Source: JAFAMB01 sp963775805 (lineage in GTDB: Bacteria > Verrucomicrobiota > Verrucomicrobiia > Chthoniobacterales > JAFAMB01). Taken from it: a stretch of DNA of 64,000 nt. The stretch lies in assembly GCA_963775805.1 (NCBI GenBank), contig CAVZKG010000001.1, positions 2,232,001-2,296,000 of the forward strand, written 5' to 3'. Below are positions 26,535 to 35,390 of this stretch, in pieces. The notes beneath the pieces are model-generated. The model saw only the letters and a program-made list of their open reading frames with translations. It did no database searches and had not been told where the DNA came from. Numbering within the stretch: the first letter of the stretch is position 1; each line of letters begins with the position of its first letter. The position numbers and the translations under genes are program-made.

Positions 26535-26591
26535 CGTTTTAGGCAATCGTCCGAGCGATATTTCGCACTCGTCCTTTGGCTCTCCCCGGTG

Positions 26592-26609
26592 AAGCTTACC
26601 GCGTGCCGA
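26592..26609 (-). promoter_or_regulatory. Candidate sigma-54 (-24/-12) promoter
   Basis: On the minus strand the sequence reads TCGGCACGCGGTAAGCTT. GGCACG matches the -24 box exactly, and GC follows after exactly ten bases as at -12, although the expected TT before GC is AA. It lies about 58 bases before the first small gene and downstream of the gene for a sigma-54 activator, so it could drive the injection operon. Weak -12 match keeps the confidence low. Confidence 0.35.
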
Positions 26610-26806
26610 GATCAGGGAAGGACTTCGGCAATCCCCGCTCGCGCAACACTCCGTGTACCGACGCCGGTAGAGTGTGCGCAATTGTCACGGGACGTGAGGA
26701 ATCCTGACTGGCATCCGAATAAAAAAGTCTTTTCGATACCGATTTTGGTGAATCGTCGTTGTTAGCTAGCCCCGACCAGAAATCGCCTTCCGCATTTCCG
26801 CTAGGT

Positions 26807-26820
26807 TTTTCCGGAAAAAT
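26807..26820. repeat. Perfect AT-flanked palindrome TTTTTCCGGAAAAA
   Basis: A 14-bp perfect palindrome 20 bases past the stop of the sigma-54 activator gene. It could be the core of a bidirectional terminator or a protein-binding site; there is no loop, so a simple hairpin terminator is less likely. Confidence 0.35.
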
Positions 26821-26839
26821 GTTTCTCCATCCGCGGCGG

Positions 26840-28348
26840 TCAGTTGACTCTCAGTTTGTATTTGCGCAGCTTATTGTACACGCTACGGGGTGTAATCCCG
26901 AGGAGCTTGGCAGTCTGCGATTGATTCCCCTGCGTCCGTGCCATAGCTGCTTCCAGCGCGTGTTGCTCGCAGATTTCCATCGATGTGGTCAAATTCCACC
27001 CGCTTGCATCCATGAGACGACCGATCGATGTCCCGAGATTTTGAGAATCCGAGATATTTAATGCCCGGGGGTTCGAATCTTCCTGCCTCTTTTCGTTACC
27101 CACCAATTCCAGCAATGTTTCCAATGGAAGGTCGCTGATGCTCAGTGGCAAATCCGTTGCTTTGCGCACAAGCGCTAGCCTGACAAGATTTTCGAGCTGC
27201 CGAACGTTCCCGGGTAATGGCATCTGCCGCAACGCTTCTAAAAAGTCGGCCCCTACCGTTATCGCGGTGGTTGGGGCGAGCGATTGGTATTTTCCCAAGA
27301 AATACTCCACGAGAGGCGCTAGATCATCCGAATGATCGCGCAAGGCCGGGACGTTAATGGAGAGGACGTTCAGCCGATGGAAAAGATCCGCACGAAATCG
27401 TTTCTCCCGAATCATCTGTTCCAGATCGCGGTTGCTCGCAGCGACCACGCGCAGATTTACCTTCGCCTCGCGATCTTCACCAACGCCAAGCACGCGATGT
27501 TCCTGTAGCACACGCAACAGTTTCGTCTGCAGGCTCAGCTCCAAGTCTGCGATTTCGTCGAGAAATAGTACACCGCCTTCAGCCGATCGAATGAGTCCCT
27601 TGCGCTCGCGCTCCGCACCGGTGAAAGCGCCACGGCGATGACCGAAAAATTCGCTCTCCGCCACACCGGCGCTGATTGCGCCGCAATTGACCGCCACAAA
27701 TGGACCCTGGCCCCTTTTGGGATCAAGAAGGTGGACTGCACGCGCCAGCCCTTCTTTCCCTGTACCGGTTTCGCCCGTAATCAAGACCGGCAAATCGCTC
27801 AAAGCACTGAAACGGACGACCGATCGAAAAACCCTTAGCATTGCGCTGCTCCTTGCAACCAATCCAAGGCGTCGCATCGTCGCCGCAACCTCCTGCTCTT
27901 CGCTGCTCTTTTGCCGCTCCGCGCTTAGCATCCGTTCAATCAACAGACGAAGATCGGATGAGAAATTCGCGCCAAGACTATCTAGCAGTTCCACCGCTCC
28001 AGCCAGAAGGGGTAGACACTTGGTTCGAACCGGCCAGGAACTGGCCCCCTCTTCGCAGGCAATCACCTTAAAACCCTTGGTTTTCAATTCCCGGATCACC
28101 TGCATTCCGTTGCCATCGGGCATTTGACCGGTTACCACAACTGCAACGGTGCATTCGGCCCGACGTTCGATAAGCTGCAGATCAGAGTACCCTTCGACAA
28201 AAAACGGTCGTGCTTGTGTGCTTTCGATGATCCCGGCGACGTTCTGCCGCTCTTTCGAGCGTTCATTCCATAGAATCACATGGCACGCGTCTTCGCGTGC
28301 GACGCTGCTAGAAACAAATTCTGCCCCCTGCGACTCTTGGCATTCCAT
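26840..28348 (-). CDS. Sigma-54 activator (NtrC-type) with degenerate receiver
   Basis: A 502-residue enhancer-binding protein. The AAA+ domain has Walker A GETGTGKE (about 191-198), the sigma-54 contact loop GAFTGA (about 240-245) and Walker B GVLFLDE (about 259-265). A Fis-type helix-turn-helix ends the protein (QSQTAKLLGITPRSVYNKLR). The N-terminal 130 residues align with a response-regulator receiver (VVTGQMPDGNGMQVIRELK), but the phosphoacceptor Asp expected before QMPDG is replaced (VVVTG), so it is unlikely to be switched by a normal histidine kinase. It sits immediately upstream of the injection operon in the same direction and is the obvious candidate to activate it. Confidence 0.9.
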   Translation of the reverse strand: MECQESQGAEFVSSSVAREDACHVILWNERSKERQNVAGIIESTQARPFFVEGYSDLQLIERRAECTVAVVVTGQMPDGNGMQVIRELKTKGFKVIACEEGASSWPVRTKCLPLLAGAVELLDSLGANFSSDLRLLIERMLSAERQKSSEEQEVAATMRRLGLVARSSAMLRVFRSVVRFSALSDLPVLITGETGTGKEGLARAVHLLDPKRGQGPFVAVNCGAISAGVAESEFFGHRRGAFTGAERERKGLIRSAEGGVLFLDEIADLELSLQTKLLRVLQEHRVLGVGEDREAKVNLRVVAASNRDLEQMIREKRFRADLFHRLNVLSINVPALRDHSDDLAPLVEYFLGKYQSLAPTTAITVGADFLEALRQMPLPGNVRQLENLVRLALVRKATDLPLSISDLPLETLLELVGNEKRQEDSNPRALNISDSQNLGTSIGRLMDASGWNLTTSMEICEQHALEAAMARTQGNQSQTAKLLGITPRSVYNKLRKYKLRVN

Positions 28349-28819
28349 GCGGCGTCCTTGAGGCTTCGGGCCAAATCAATCTTCAATTGCAAACTCTCTC
28401 GTCGACAACTTGCACCGTTCCCATAAGCATGTTCCTATCTAAAACAAAGCGCGGCACTACCAAGGCCGCTGGGCAGACGGAATCCGGCGAAAAACTCGCC
28501 CCGATAGATACACAAATAAGACACGAGTGTATTGCGAATTGCAATCTAAAACGCCGATATAACCCGAAAGGGTAAGACGCAGTCTTTTAGGCATTCGCCG
28601 ACACGTCGACACCGCATCCTTGCGTTGCGGTTTCGCTGCACTGTAAAATTCGCGGTCCCCTACCCGGTCGAGTGATTGCAAAAATTCCATATTGCGATTT
28701 AATAGGTGGCAATCTTTGACCCCTGAAGAACTTTGCATTTAAAATGCCCCCGAACAGCGCTCTTCCGTCCGCACTGACGGGATTTACCTGGAATCAAAGC
28801 CGCCAAAGGAAATCATCTT
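28349..28819. other. Divergent intergenic region, no gene seen
   Basis: These 471 bases separate the sigma-54 activator gene (minus) from a membrane protein gene (plus) and must hold both promoters. Short open frames here have no protein-like composition. I see no exact -24/-12 element and no strong inverted repeat. Confidence 0.5.
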
Positions 28820-29896
28820 ATGAGTGCAGAAACTACCGATATCAATGTTCCCGTCTCACCAGTGGCCGGGTCCGGAACAGTTTCAATGGAGCAACGCCTT
28901 GCAACGCCGGCTCCAAAATCGAACGGCTCACCAGCGCCGATAACGCAACCAAAGGAACCACAGCAAATCACAGAGGCGTTGACACCGCGACCAGCCGTTT
29001 CGGGTGACAATCCGACCTTTCAAAGGTTTAACGCCGGCGTCACAGATCCGCTTGCTGGCGTTACGATCAAAGAAGTTCTGATCAAAGCCGACGCATATTT
29101 TGTTTATCTTGATGAGGAACTCATTCTCCGCTGGCACTGGAACTCGACGCTAGATCCAAATGTCGCTGCTCCGATCTTCAATCGGGCGAGTGAATTACAG
29201 GCGAAATCAGAATTTATGCGTCAGGCACGACGAATAAGAGACCTAGCCAGTGCGCGGCGTCTAATCGGAGAAGGACTCGTCATCCTGTTTTCAGCCCAAA
29301 ACCAAGTTTACGCTAACGCTGCTCTGGATACGGCCGAAAAATTCATCACTCAGATTGGCACGGAAACCAGCCGCGGTTGGTATTTCGGGCCGTTTTTCGT
29401 GTTCTTTGCCCTATCAATTGTGGCTGGGTTAATTCTGTATCTGCACGGACACCTGGGGTACGCGACGCTACCTTTTGTCTGCTGCCTTGCAGGCGGTATC
29501 GGAGCGTTTATTTCAACCGCAATAGGCAATGAACGCATTCCATGCGCTCCAACGGCCGGATTGCTGCTTCACCTGCTTGAGGCTCTGTTGCGCTATACAA
29601 TCGGCTTTGCGGCCGGGCTCCTCATGTGGCTGGCAACGTCGGGAAATATCGTAGCGGGATTTCTAAATCTTCCCAGCTATTCCACAGGTTCTATCGCTAG
29701 TCCATTGCAAGGGAATCCCTTGCCGGCGAGTGTTTATGCGCTGGTTGCGATCACTATGTTAGCCGGGGCGAGCGAGCGGCTACTTCCTTCCCTGATCGGA
29801 AAGTTTGACGATTCCACAAAAGACCCCGATGCCGTGAAGTCTCCGGAGATCGCGAAACCGAAGCCAGAGGCAACAGACGATAGCGCGGTGAAGTGA
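28820..29896 (+). CDS. Membrane protein of unknown function
   Basis: A 358-residue protein with a Pro/Thr/Ser-rich N-terminus (to about residue 65), a soluble helical part (about 70-185) and four or five membrane segments between about 190 and 325 (FGPFFVFFALSIVAGLILYL, ATLPFVCCLAGGIGAFIST, TIGFAAGLLMWLATSG, SVYALVAITMLAGASE). The C-terminus is charged and Pro-rich. AAAGGA lies nine bases before the ATG. I do not recognise the family. It is divergent from the eCIS activator; a link such as anchoring or release of the particle is possible but unsupported. Confidence 0.75.
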   Translation: MSAETTDINVPVSPVAGSGTVSMEQRLATPAPKSNGSPAPITQPKEPQQITEALTPRPAVSGDNPTFQRFNAGVTDPLAGVTIKEVLIKADAYFVYLDEELILRWHWNSTLDPNVAAPIFNRASELQAKSEFMRQARRIRDLASARRLIGEGLVILFSAQNQVYANAALDTAEKFITQIGTETSRGWYFGPFFVFFALSIVAGLILYLHGHLGYATLPFVCCLAGGIGAFISTAIGNERIPCAPTAGLLLHLLEALLRYTIGFAAGLLMWLATSGNIVAGFLNLPSYSTGSIASPLQGNPLPASVYALVAITMLAGASERLLPSLIGKFDDSTKDPDAVKSPEIAKPKPEATDDSAVK

Positions 29897-29965
29897 TCCA
29901 CCATGAATAAGCTTTTTCGGCACTCCATCTGCTATGAATGGCACTTATAGTTTCCTATATTTTCG

Positions 29966-30523
29966 ATGCAGATACCGAAGTGCATGAATACGTTCCTCCC
30001 TCTCGTCCTCAAAAAAATCTTAAACCGGAGAATTCCCACCGCGCGAGAAAGCGCAGTTGTCTGCGTTTGGATGCCAACCGGAATTAGCCCACGTCAGTCA
30101 GCAGAGATTTCGCGCCTGATTGCCGGGGGTTATCCGAACAAAACGATTGCGGCGGTGCTCCAGATCAGTTCATGGACCGTTCCTACCCACTTGCGTCGTA
30201 TATTCGCAAAGTTGGGCGTATCCTCCCCTTGCGCGATGGTCGCCCGAATGATGGGGTCTGTAAAAGGTTCCGGCGTTTCGCACATCGATTCCATTCGTCG
30301 AGCAGGCTGCATTGACCGGACCAGCTCTTACCTTAACTCAGTGACAATTTCATTTCAGCATCGGTGTGCCGGAAACCGAGAAAGCGAAAGATCGAGCGAG
30401 CGCCCCCAGCGGGGTGGCTCACCAGGAAATCCAAGCCCGCCGAACGTGCGATTTTCATCATCTCGCGCAATAACCTCCCACGAAGAGATCTTCCGCGAAA
30501 TGCTTTACGAACGAAAAGGCTGA
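29966..30523 (+). CDS. LuxR-type HTH protein, no receiver domain
   Basis: Residues about 39-97 form a LuxR/NarL helix-turn-helix: ISPRQSAEISRLIAGGYPNK, TIAAVLQISSWTVPTHLRRI and FAKLGVSSPCAMVARM. There is no receiver or sensing domain, only about 35 basic residues before it. After about residue 125 the sequence becomes low complexity (Arg, Ser, Pro) and overlaps the opposite-strand GNAT gene by 191 bases, so the original stop was probably lost and the real functional part is residues 1-125. It could be an orphan DNA-binding regulator or the remains of a longer response regulator. Confidence 0.6.
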   Translation: MQIPKCMNTFLPLVLKKILNRRIPTARESAVVCVWMPTGISPRQSAEISRLIAGGYPNKTIAAVLQISSWTVPTHLRRIFAKLGVSSPCAMVARMMGSVKGSGVSHIDSIRRAGCIDRTSSYLNSVTISFQHRCAGNRESERSSERPQRGGSPGNPSPPNVRFSSSRAITSHEEIFREMLYERKG

Positions 30524-30869
30524 CGATTGAGCCGTATTGTCGCGCTGGAGCTCCAGGCATGGGCAGTTTGGCAATTTTCTGCAGAAAAACGCATCCTGCG
30601 ATCCCGCCAAGATGGGTTTCGGCCACGAGCACAAGCCATTCGCCAGTCGCTATTCGGCTCTGTAGGAATGTCTCGAAGGAGGCGCAAAACGATGATTCAC
30701 CTTCCCCCAGTCCAACTCGGTTGGTTCCAAGTTGCTCAAGGCGAAGCAAAGCCAACTCAGAGAGATCGCCTGATTGTGCGAGCCGCAAAATGAAATCAGG
30801 CTTAGTACAACTATAAAAAGGGGTGAGATGCCTTAAAGGGCTGACGTCCGTTTCAGCTATATTTATCAT
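30333..30869 (-). CDS. GNAT-family N-acetyltransferase
   Basis: A 178-residue GNAT protein, of the type that transfers acetyl groups from acetyl-CoA to amines. Order of motifs: FILRLAQSGDLSELALLRLE (N-terminal strand-helix), WLVLVAETHLGGIAGCVFLQ, then motif A GSIVSLFVRKAFRGRSLRGR with the RGRSLRG pyrophosphate loop, and motif B AGLDFLVSHPAGGARSIFRF followed by LGFRHTDAEM. Substrate unknown. Its 3' end overlaps the end of the convergent LuxR-type frame; the GNAT frame is the better conserved of the two. Confidence 0.8.
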   Translation of the reverse strand: MINIAETDVSPLRHLTPFYSCTKPDFILRLAQSGDLSELALLRLEQLGTNRVGLGEGESSFCASFETFLQSRIATGEWLVLVAETHLGGIAGCVFLQKIAKLPMPGAPARQYGSIVSLFVRKAFRGRSLRGRLLREMMKIARSAGLDFLVSHPAGGARSIFRFLGFRHTDAEMKLSLS

Positions 30870-30992
30870 AAATCCTTACATCGGATTTCGGTAGATTGGG
30901 ACGTCAGTTTAGGCAATTTATCAATTTTTTCTAACCTGAATTCGGCAGGTTCAGCGCTTCGCGCATGAGGGTGCAAAAAACGCTTCACGACC

Positions 30993-31020
30993 AAACCCTC
31001 TCCTCCGGTCCGGAGAGGGT
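30993..31020. repeat. Inverted repeat, possible terminator
   Basis: AACCCTCTCC and GGAGAGGGTT form a perfect 10-bp stem with an eight-base loop. It lies downstream of the SGNH hydrolase fragment (minus strand). No U-run follows on either strand, so a simple intrinsic terminator is uncertain. Confidence 0.35.
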
Positions 31021-31071
31021 TCTCAAGTGTTGCCGGCGCAGGCACGTTGCCGGTCCGGCGGTAGCTTGTGG

Positions 31072-31707
31072 TTAGTGATGATGAGACGCGAAGGGCGCCA
31101 GGTCGACAGCCTCCGCCATCGCCGTGTAGCCGGCATGGTTGGGATGGAGATAATCCCACGGCAGCTGGGTGAGCGTGCTGTTCGGTAAATACTCCGCCTT
31201 CATGTTTCCCGTGGATGGGTCGAGCGTCGCCGCGTCGAAGTCTTCCACGCCGTCGAAGAGCCGAGATGTCCGAATGTAGCTGTTGAGGATCAACCGATTT
31301 GCGGTAACGACTGGACCGTTGTCCGCTCCGCCAGCGTAGCCGGGATACCATCCCTCCGCGGGATTCAACAAACCAAGGGAAGAGGTCATCGTCGCCCCGT
31401 ACACTTTGATGCCGTGGGCATGGAGCGTGGCGACGATGCTTTGATAGCCCGCCTCGATCGCCGCCACAGCGGTGCCGGCGCCCAGATCGTTGATGCCCTC
31501 GAGCCAGATCACATCGGTGAGCCCCGAGAGCCCCAGGACGTCGCGGTTAAGTCGGTCGGTTGCAGCCGGGCCGGCTGTGGAGTTTGCCACAACCGGGTTC
31601 ACCACCCGATTGCCGGCAATCGCTTCGTTGACAATGCTAACATGGTTGCCATAGGCATTGTGCAGCCGCCGAGAGAGCGCGTTCGCCCAGCGATCACTCC
31701 CGTTCAA
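31072..31707 (-). pseudogene. SGNH/GDSL hydrolase fragment (N-terminus missing)
   Basis: The frame keeps block III (WLEGINDLG) and block V (DYLHPNHAGY, the catalytic Asp-His pair) of SGNH hydrolases, but the N-terminal block I carrying the nucleophilic Ser (GDS) is absent; the frame starts at NGSDRWANALSRRLHNAYGN, which follows block I in intact relatives. Directly upstream, with a four-base overlap, is a truncated methyltransferase, so the missing start was probably removed by a rearrangement. A second fragment of the same family lies at 49624-49770 on the other strand. As it stands it cannot be catalytic. Confidence 0.7.
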
Positions 31708-32114
31708 GGTGCCGGAGTGCCGTCGGTCGGATACACATCGTACCCGAGGCGCAACATTTCGGCGGTGTCACGCCCCGAACCACACCCCAGTTCGAGGATC
31801 GACGCTCCAGCGGGTAAATGGCTAAGAAATTCTTTGAGACTGGCGGTCGGACGCGTCCCAGTTCGTTTACAATAGTTTTCCGCCTCTTGACGGTAGAAAG
31901 CCAAGGTCGCCTCGTCTTCCAAAATAGTCACCGGTCGCATCATCCATCGGATGAATAACCCGCAATCCATGCATGTTGCGGATAAGTCGTATGAAGTCCT
32001 TAATTTTACGAGCTGCAGGAACAATTCCGGGATGCGCGTCCCGAGCTCTGAGTGAGCATCGCGAGGCGATCGTTCTTGGTACTTCGGCTGATTCCTTAAA
32101 GAAAACCGTGTCAA
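31704..32114 (-). pseudogene. SAM methyltransferase N-terminal fragment
   Basis: Only about 73 residues look like protein: ATLAFYRQEAENYCKRTGTR, SLKEFLSHLPAGASILELGC, GSGRDTAEMLRLGYDVYPTD. ELGCGSGRD is the class I SAM-binding motif I. The frame stops right after motif II (DVYPTDGTPAP), losing the rest of the Rossmann fold, at the junction with the SGNH hydrolase fragment. The first 60 residues of the open frame are probably non-coding. A broken gene within a stretch of gene debris. Confidence 0.6.
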
Positions 32115-32132
32115 TCAAAACCAAATTGATAC

Positions 32133-33125
32133 CTACAACTTGATCCCACAGGATCCGCGAACGACCAAGCTCGCTTCCAAAAGGTGCCTCTGCGGTTCCC
32201 GGTGCTCCCCGTTCACCCGTGCCATTACTAGCTCAGTCGCCAACTTACCCATCTCGCGAATAGGTTGCGCGACGGTTGTTAACGGCGGTTCCGTGTACTT
32301 CGCGAACGCGAAGTTGTCGAAGCCGACAACCGCGACATCGTCCGGTACACGCAGCTTGCAGGCTGAGATTCCCCTTAATGCGCCCACGGCCATCAGATCG
32401 TTCGATGCGAAAACGGCTGTGATTCGATTTGAAAGACTTAGCAAGACCTGCACCGCCGAATAGCCGCCTTCGATGTGAAAGTCCCCGTTTTTTATCAGCG
32501 TGGGATCAACCGGCAGGCCCGCTTCAGAGAGAGCATCCTTGTACCCTTGGAGACGTTCCTTAGCCAAAGTAAGAGTTTTTGGGCCACAGATGCAACCGAT
32601 CCGACGGTGATTCCCGCGTATCAAATGTTTAGTCGCCTGATAGCCACCATCACGATTGTCTACGACGACCGAATCGCTTTTCATGGCTTTGAGCTCCCTG
32701 TCCAATATCACCACCGGGATCTTTTGTTGCAGAAAGGCCTGCACTCCGGAGGAATCGTTCCCTGAGGCAACGAAAACAATTCCGTCGACACGCTTTTCCG
32801 CTAAAAGGGAGAGATAAGCAGTCTCTTTTGCCGGGTCTTCGTCCGAGTTACAGAGTATGACGCTGTAACCACGCTCAAAACAAGCGTCTTCGATGCTTCG
32901 AGCAAGTTCTGCGAAATACGGATTTGAATTGTCAGGAACGATCATCCCAAGCATGCGAGTTTCGCTCCGACGCAATCCTCGAGCCAAGGCATTCGGTTGG
33001 TAACCAAGATTCTTGACAGCTTTCTCAACCCGTCGCACCAAATTGCGATTCACGTATCGGGTCTTGTTCAGCACATGCGACACTGTGGTGATTGAGACGT
33101 TAGCCCGCTCAGCAACATCTTTCAT
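32133..33125 (-). CDS. LacI-family transcriptional repressor
   Basis: About 330 residues, started at ATG 33125 (MKDVAERANVSITTVSHVLN), which puts the helix-turn-helix at the N-terminus as in LacI; the open frame runs 28 residues further upstream without protein character. The hinge RRSETRMLGMIVPDNSNPYF leads to a periplasmic-binding-protein-like effector domain (ASNDLMAVGALRGISACKLR, PDDVAVVGFDNFAFAKYTEP). The ligand is probably a sugar. A perfect 20-bp palindrome 71 bases upstream (33196-33215) is its likely operator, implying autoregulation. A deleted paralogue (33271-33690) lies divergently next to it. Its former targets may be the glycosidase and RbsB remnants nearby. Confidence 0.85.
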   Translation of the reverse strand: MKDVAERANVSITTVSHVLNKTRYVNRNLVRRVEKAVKNLGYQPNALARGLRRSETRMLGMIVPDNSNPYFAELARSIEDACFERGYSVILCNSDEDPAKETAYLSLLAEKRVDGIVFVASGNDSSGVQAFLQQKIPVVILDRELKAMKSDSVVVDNRDGGYQATKHLIRGNHRRIGCICGPKTLTLAKERLQGYKDALSEAGLPVDPTLIKNGDFHIEGGYSAVQVLLSLSNRITAVFASNDLMAVGALRGISACKLRVPDDVAVVGFDNFAFAKYTEPPLTTVAQPIREMGKLATELVMARVNGEHREPQRHLLEASLVVRGSCGIKL

Positions 33126-33195
33126 TGTCGGTGACCTGGAGGCCTTGATTTGATGGGGTATCACTTGAACGATTGAAGATATGTGAAAATTTGGC

Positions 33196-33215
33196 AATCG
33201 TTTGCGCAAACGATT
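33196..33215. promoter_or_regulatory. LacI-type operator (perfect 20-bp palindrome)
   Basis: AATCGTTTGCGCAAACGATT is fully symmetric with the central CG typical of LacI-family operators. It lies between the intact LacI gene (start 33125, minus) and the LacI remnant (plus), so it is placed to control the LacI promoter. Confidence 0.7.
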
Positions 33216-33270
33216 CTTGCATAAAGCATGGATCTGGGCCCGTCAAACGAATGTTAATGATTTCCCTTAA

Positions 33271-33690
33271 ATCAAAATCAATTGTGGCCCAAGAAATCTT
33301 AGTTCGGCTAGAGAACGGCTTCAGGGTCATCAGGACGCTCTCACAGAGGCACGCGTGTCCGTGGATATCTTTGCATCAAACGATCTAATGGCGATGGGCG
33401 CCTTACGGGGAATTGCAGCCCGCGGCCTACGCGTACCAGTCGACATAGCTGTTGTCGGCTTCGACGGGTCGAAATGGGGCGATATACGTTACCCCCCATT
33501 GACAACAATGGCACAACCTGTCCGTGAAATCGCCAAGTTGGCAACCGAGTTAGTCCTGGCGCGAGTAAATGGAGCTTGCAAAGAACCGCAAATGCATCGT
33601 GTGGAGACAAACCTGCTTATCCGCGGATCATGTGGAATTGAGCCGCTAGTTGAAAGCGGACCCCGCGCTCAACAGAGTAAGAAGAGATAG
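33271..33690 (+). pseudogene. LacI paralogue remnant with internal deletion
   Basis: From 33271 the frame aligns with the neighbouring LacI: CGPRNLSSARERLQGHQDAL (intact copy CGPKTLTLAKERLQGYKDAL), then TEARVSVD jumps directly to IFASNDLMAMGALRGIAARG, skipping about 37 residues present in the intact copy, and continues to IRGSCGIEP at the end. The DNA-binding half is entirely missing. The two copies face away from each other, so this is an old inverted duplication or an acquired relative that decayed. It cannot bind DNA. Confidence 0.75.
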
Positions 33691-33858
33691 TAAGCAGGCC
33701 ATCGTAAGGGACCGTGCCGCTGCCTCAGATCTCACGGAGAGTGTCGCCGAGGCTATCTTGGGCAGAAAAAGGTCGATGATCCTTGGCCGATCAACGATTC
33801 AATCGCGACCGGCCAGGGCCCCCCAACGCTATGTTTGATTAGCATTCAATAGATGAAT

Positions 33859-34275
33859 CTACCTTCCGCGGTCCGGCCCCTTTCTAACCACTCCTACCGC
33901 AAACGGAGCGAGCGTGACCTTACCGTTCGAGACCGCTTCAACCCTTGGCGGGTTTTCGCCGCTGTTTTCATCGACCACTGTGAAGGTCTCGGTTCCACTC
34001 AGTTTAGGCAAGGCCACGTCAACGGTCGCATCACTCTTGTTAATCAAAAGCAGCTTTTCACCGTTCGACGTAACGAAGGCCTGGGCGGCTATATTTTTAG
34101 ACGTGACCTCGGTGTCGACTAGAGTATCGCCCGGGCCGAAGTTATCGGTCACGAGTTTAAGCACCATATAGTGGGCGTTGGGCTTACCGTTCTCCGGATC
34201 GGTCATCGTGATACTAGTGAGGTTGCCGGGATATCCGAGCTTACCGCTGGAGCGATCCCTGCCGTCGCTCAGCAA
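33859..34275 (-). pseudogene. C-terminal fragment of a glycoside hydrolase
   Basis: The 138-residue frame resembles the end of GH39-like or related glycosidases: KPNAHYMVLKLVTDNFGPGD (last barrel strand and helix), then the C-terminal beta-sandwich SKNIAAQAFVTSNGEKLLLI, VDENSGENPPRVEAVSNGKV and LAPFAVGVVRKGP. Catalytic residues would lie upstream and are lost; the frame abuts an unrelated RbsB-like remnant on the other strand. Family assignment is tentative. Confidence 0.5.
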
Positions 34276-34527
34276 AAAAAGCTGATTGCGATTATTGTTC
34301 CATCCCCAGAAAACCCTTTCTTTAAGGCGGAAGCCGATGCGGCCGGTATTCCTTCGTTTCTGGTAGACCGCGAGATTAATGCCACTGGCGCAGCCGTCGC
34401 GCAGTTAGTATCGAATAACTATCAGGGGGCAACTCCCGGGGCGGAAGAATTCGCAAAATTAATGGAAGAAGAGGGCGACTATATTGAGCTATTAGGAAAA
34501 GAGACCGATACCAATCTGGAAGAATAA
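34261..34527 (+). pseudogene. RbsB-like sugar-binding protein remnant
   Basis: KKLIAIIVPSPENPFFKAEA matches the first strand of ribose-type binding proteins, but after ADAAGIPSFLVDREINATGA the sequence has already reached the second domain hinge, so roughly 55-60 residues are missing in frame. It continues QLVSNNYQGATPGAEEFAKL and ends shortly after LLGKETDTN, lacking the C-terminal half. It also lacks a signal peptide. A non-functional trace of a former sugar importer beside the LacI genes. Confidence 0.7.
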
Positions 34528-34664
34528 AGCCAAGGAGCAAGGAGGACAGGTAGGGCTGGAATGCAGCTGTGTTCGAGTGGTGAAACCTCACTATGTCCTC
34601 TTTGTCTCTGCAAACAGACGCAATTGGTCCTCTGCCTCGTATCTTGGGAGGAAATTGGCCGGGT

Positions 34665-35339
34665 TTATTCTGGCAACTCTTCGTCGGATTGCTCGCGGGC
34701 CATGTATTCGGCACACCAGGCCGGCCAGTTGGGGTCGGCTTGTCCAATCCGTTTCTCGTGCTGCCGATGCGCCTCCGCAGCGCGAATCATCGCCTGAGCC
34801 AGATCAGCCGGCGAGGCATAGGCCGTGTAGCCGGCGACGCGACCTGGAAGCCGCTTCGTAACCTCCTGCAGCACCCAGCTGTTGCCGTCCGGATCGCTGA
34901 AAGAAACAAAGGAGCTATAGCTGAGGCGCTCCGGCTGTACCCCATTCACTCGCACACCGATGTCCGGAAACCTGCAGGCAGTCCCCGTTTCGCAGTGAAA
35001 GACGCTGCTTGCATCCACGCCCTGCGCTACAAGTTGCTGGCGCGCGGCTTCGATATCGGTGACGATCAAGAGCATTCCCTGCGACGAACCGGGCGCGGCC
35101 GATGTAAGGTTCACACCGAATTGAATTGAGCTGCCGGAACCAGGAGGCGTAAACTGGACCAGACGGAAAGCGTTGCCCGCTGTGCGATCTGCATCGAGGC
35201 GCTACCCCAGCTTTGCGTAGAATTCCTTGGCGCGATCGACATTCGAGACGGGGATGACGACCACTTCGAGTTTCATCGCGCCATTGGCGACATTTATGCT
35301 TTCAGCCGCTTCGTTATCGATTAATTCGTTCGTGCTCAT
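34665..35339 (-). pseudogene. VOC (glyoxalase-like) protein with an in-frame TAG
   Basis: Reading from ATG 35339 gives MSTNELIDNEAAESINVANG, then MKLEVVVIPVSNVDRAKEFY, AKLG, a TAG at codon 46 (35202-35204), then RLDADRTAGNAFRLVQFTPP and a typical VOC C-terminus (SFSDPDGNSWVLQEVTKRLP). Relatives have KLGW at this place, so TGG has become TAG. The frame stays open on both sides for 225 codons, meaning the change is recent or a sequencing error. A tail of about 50 residues after the VOC domain (WPAWCAEYMAREQS) is typical of the longer members. Metal-binding and substrate are not determinable. Confidence 0.75.
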
Positions 35340-35390
35340 TGCTGACTCTTGCACTATGCGGAGTTTGACCCCCGGCCCCCTTCCGGAATC

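Noticed and set aside
30866..31351. 161-codon minus-strand open frame
   Set aside because: It overlaps the SGNH hydrolase fragment in another frame and is Arg/Ser/His-rich without conserved features.
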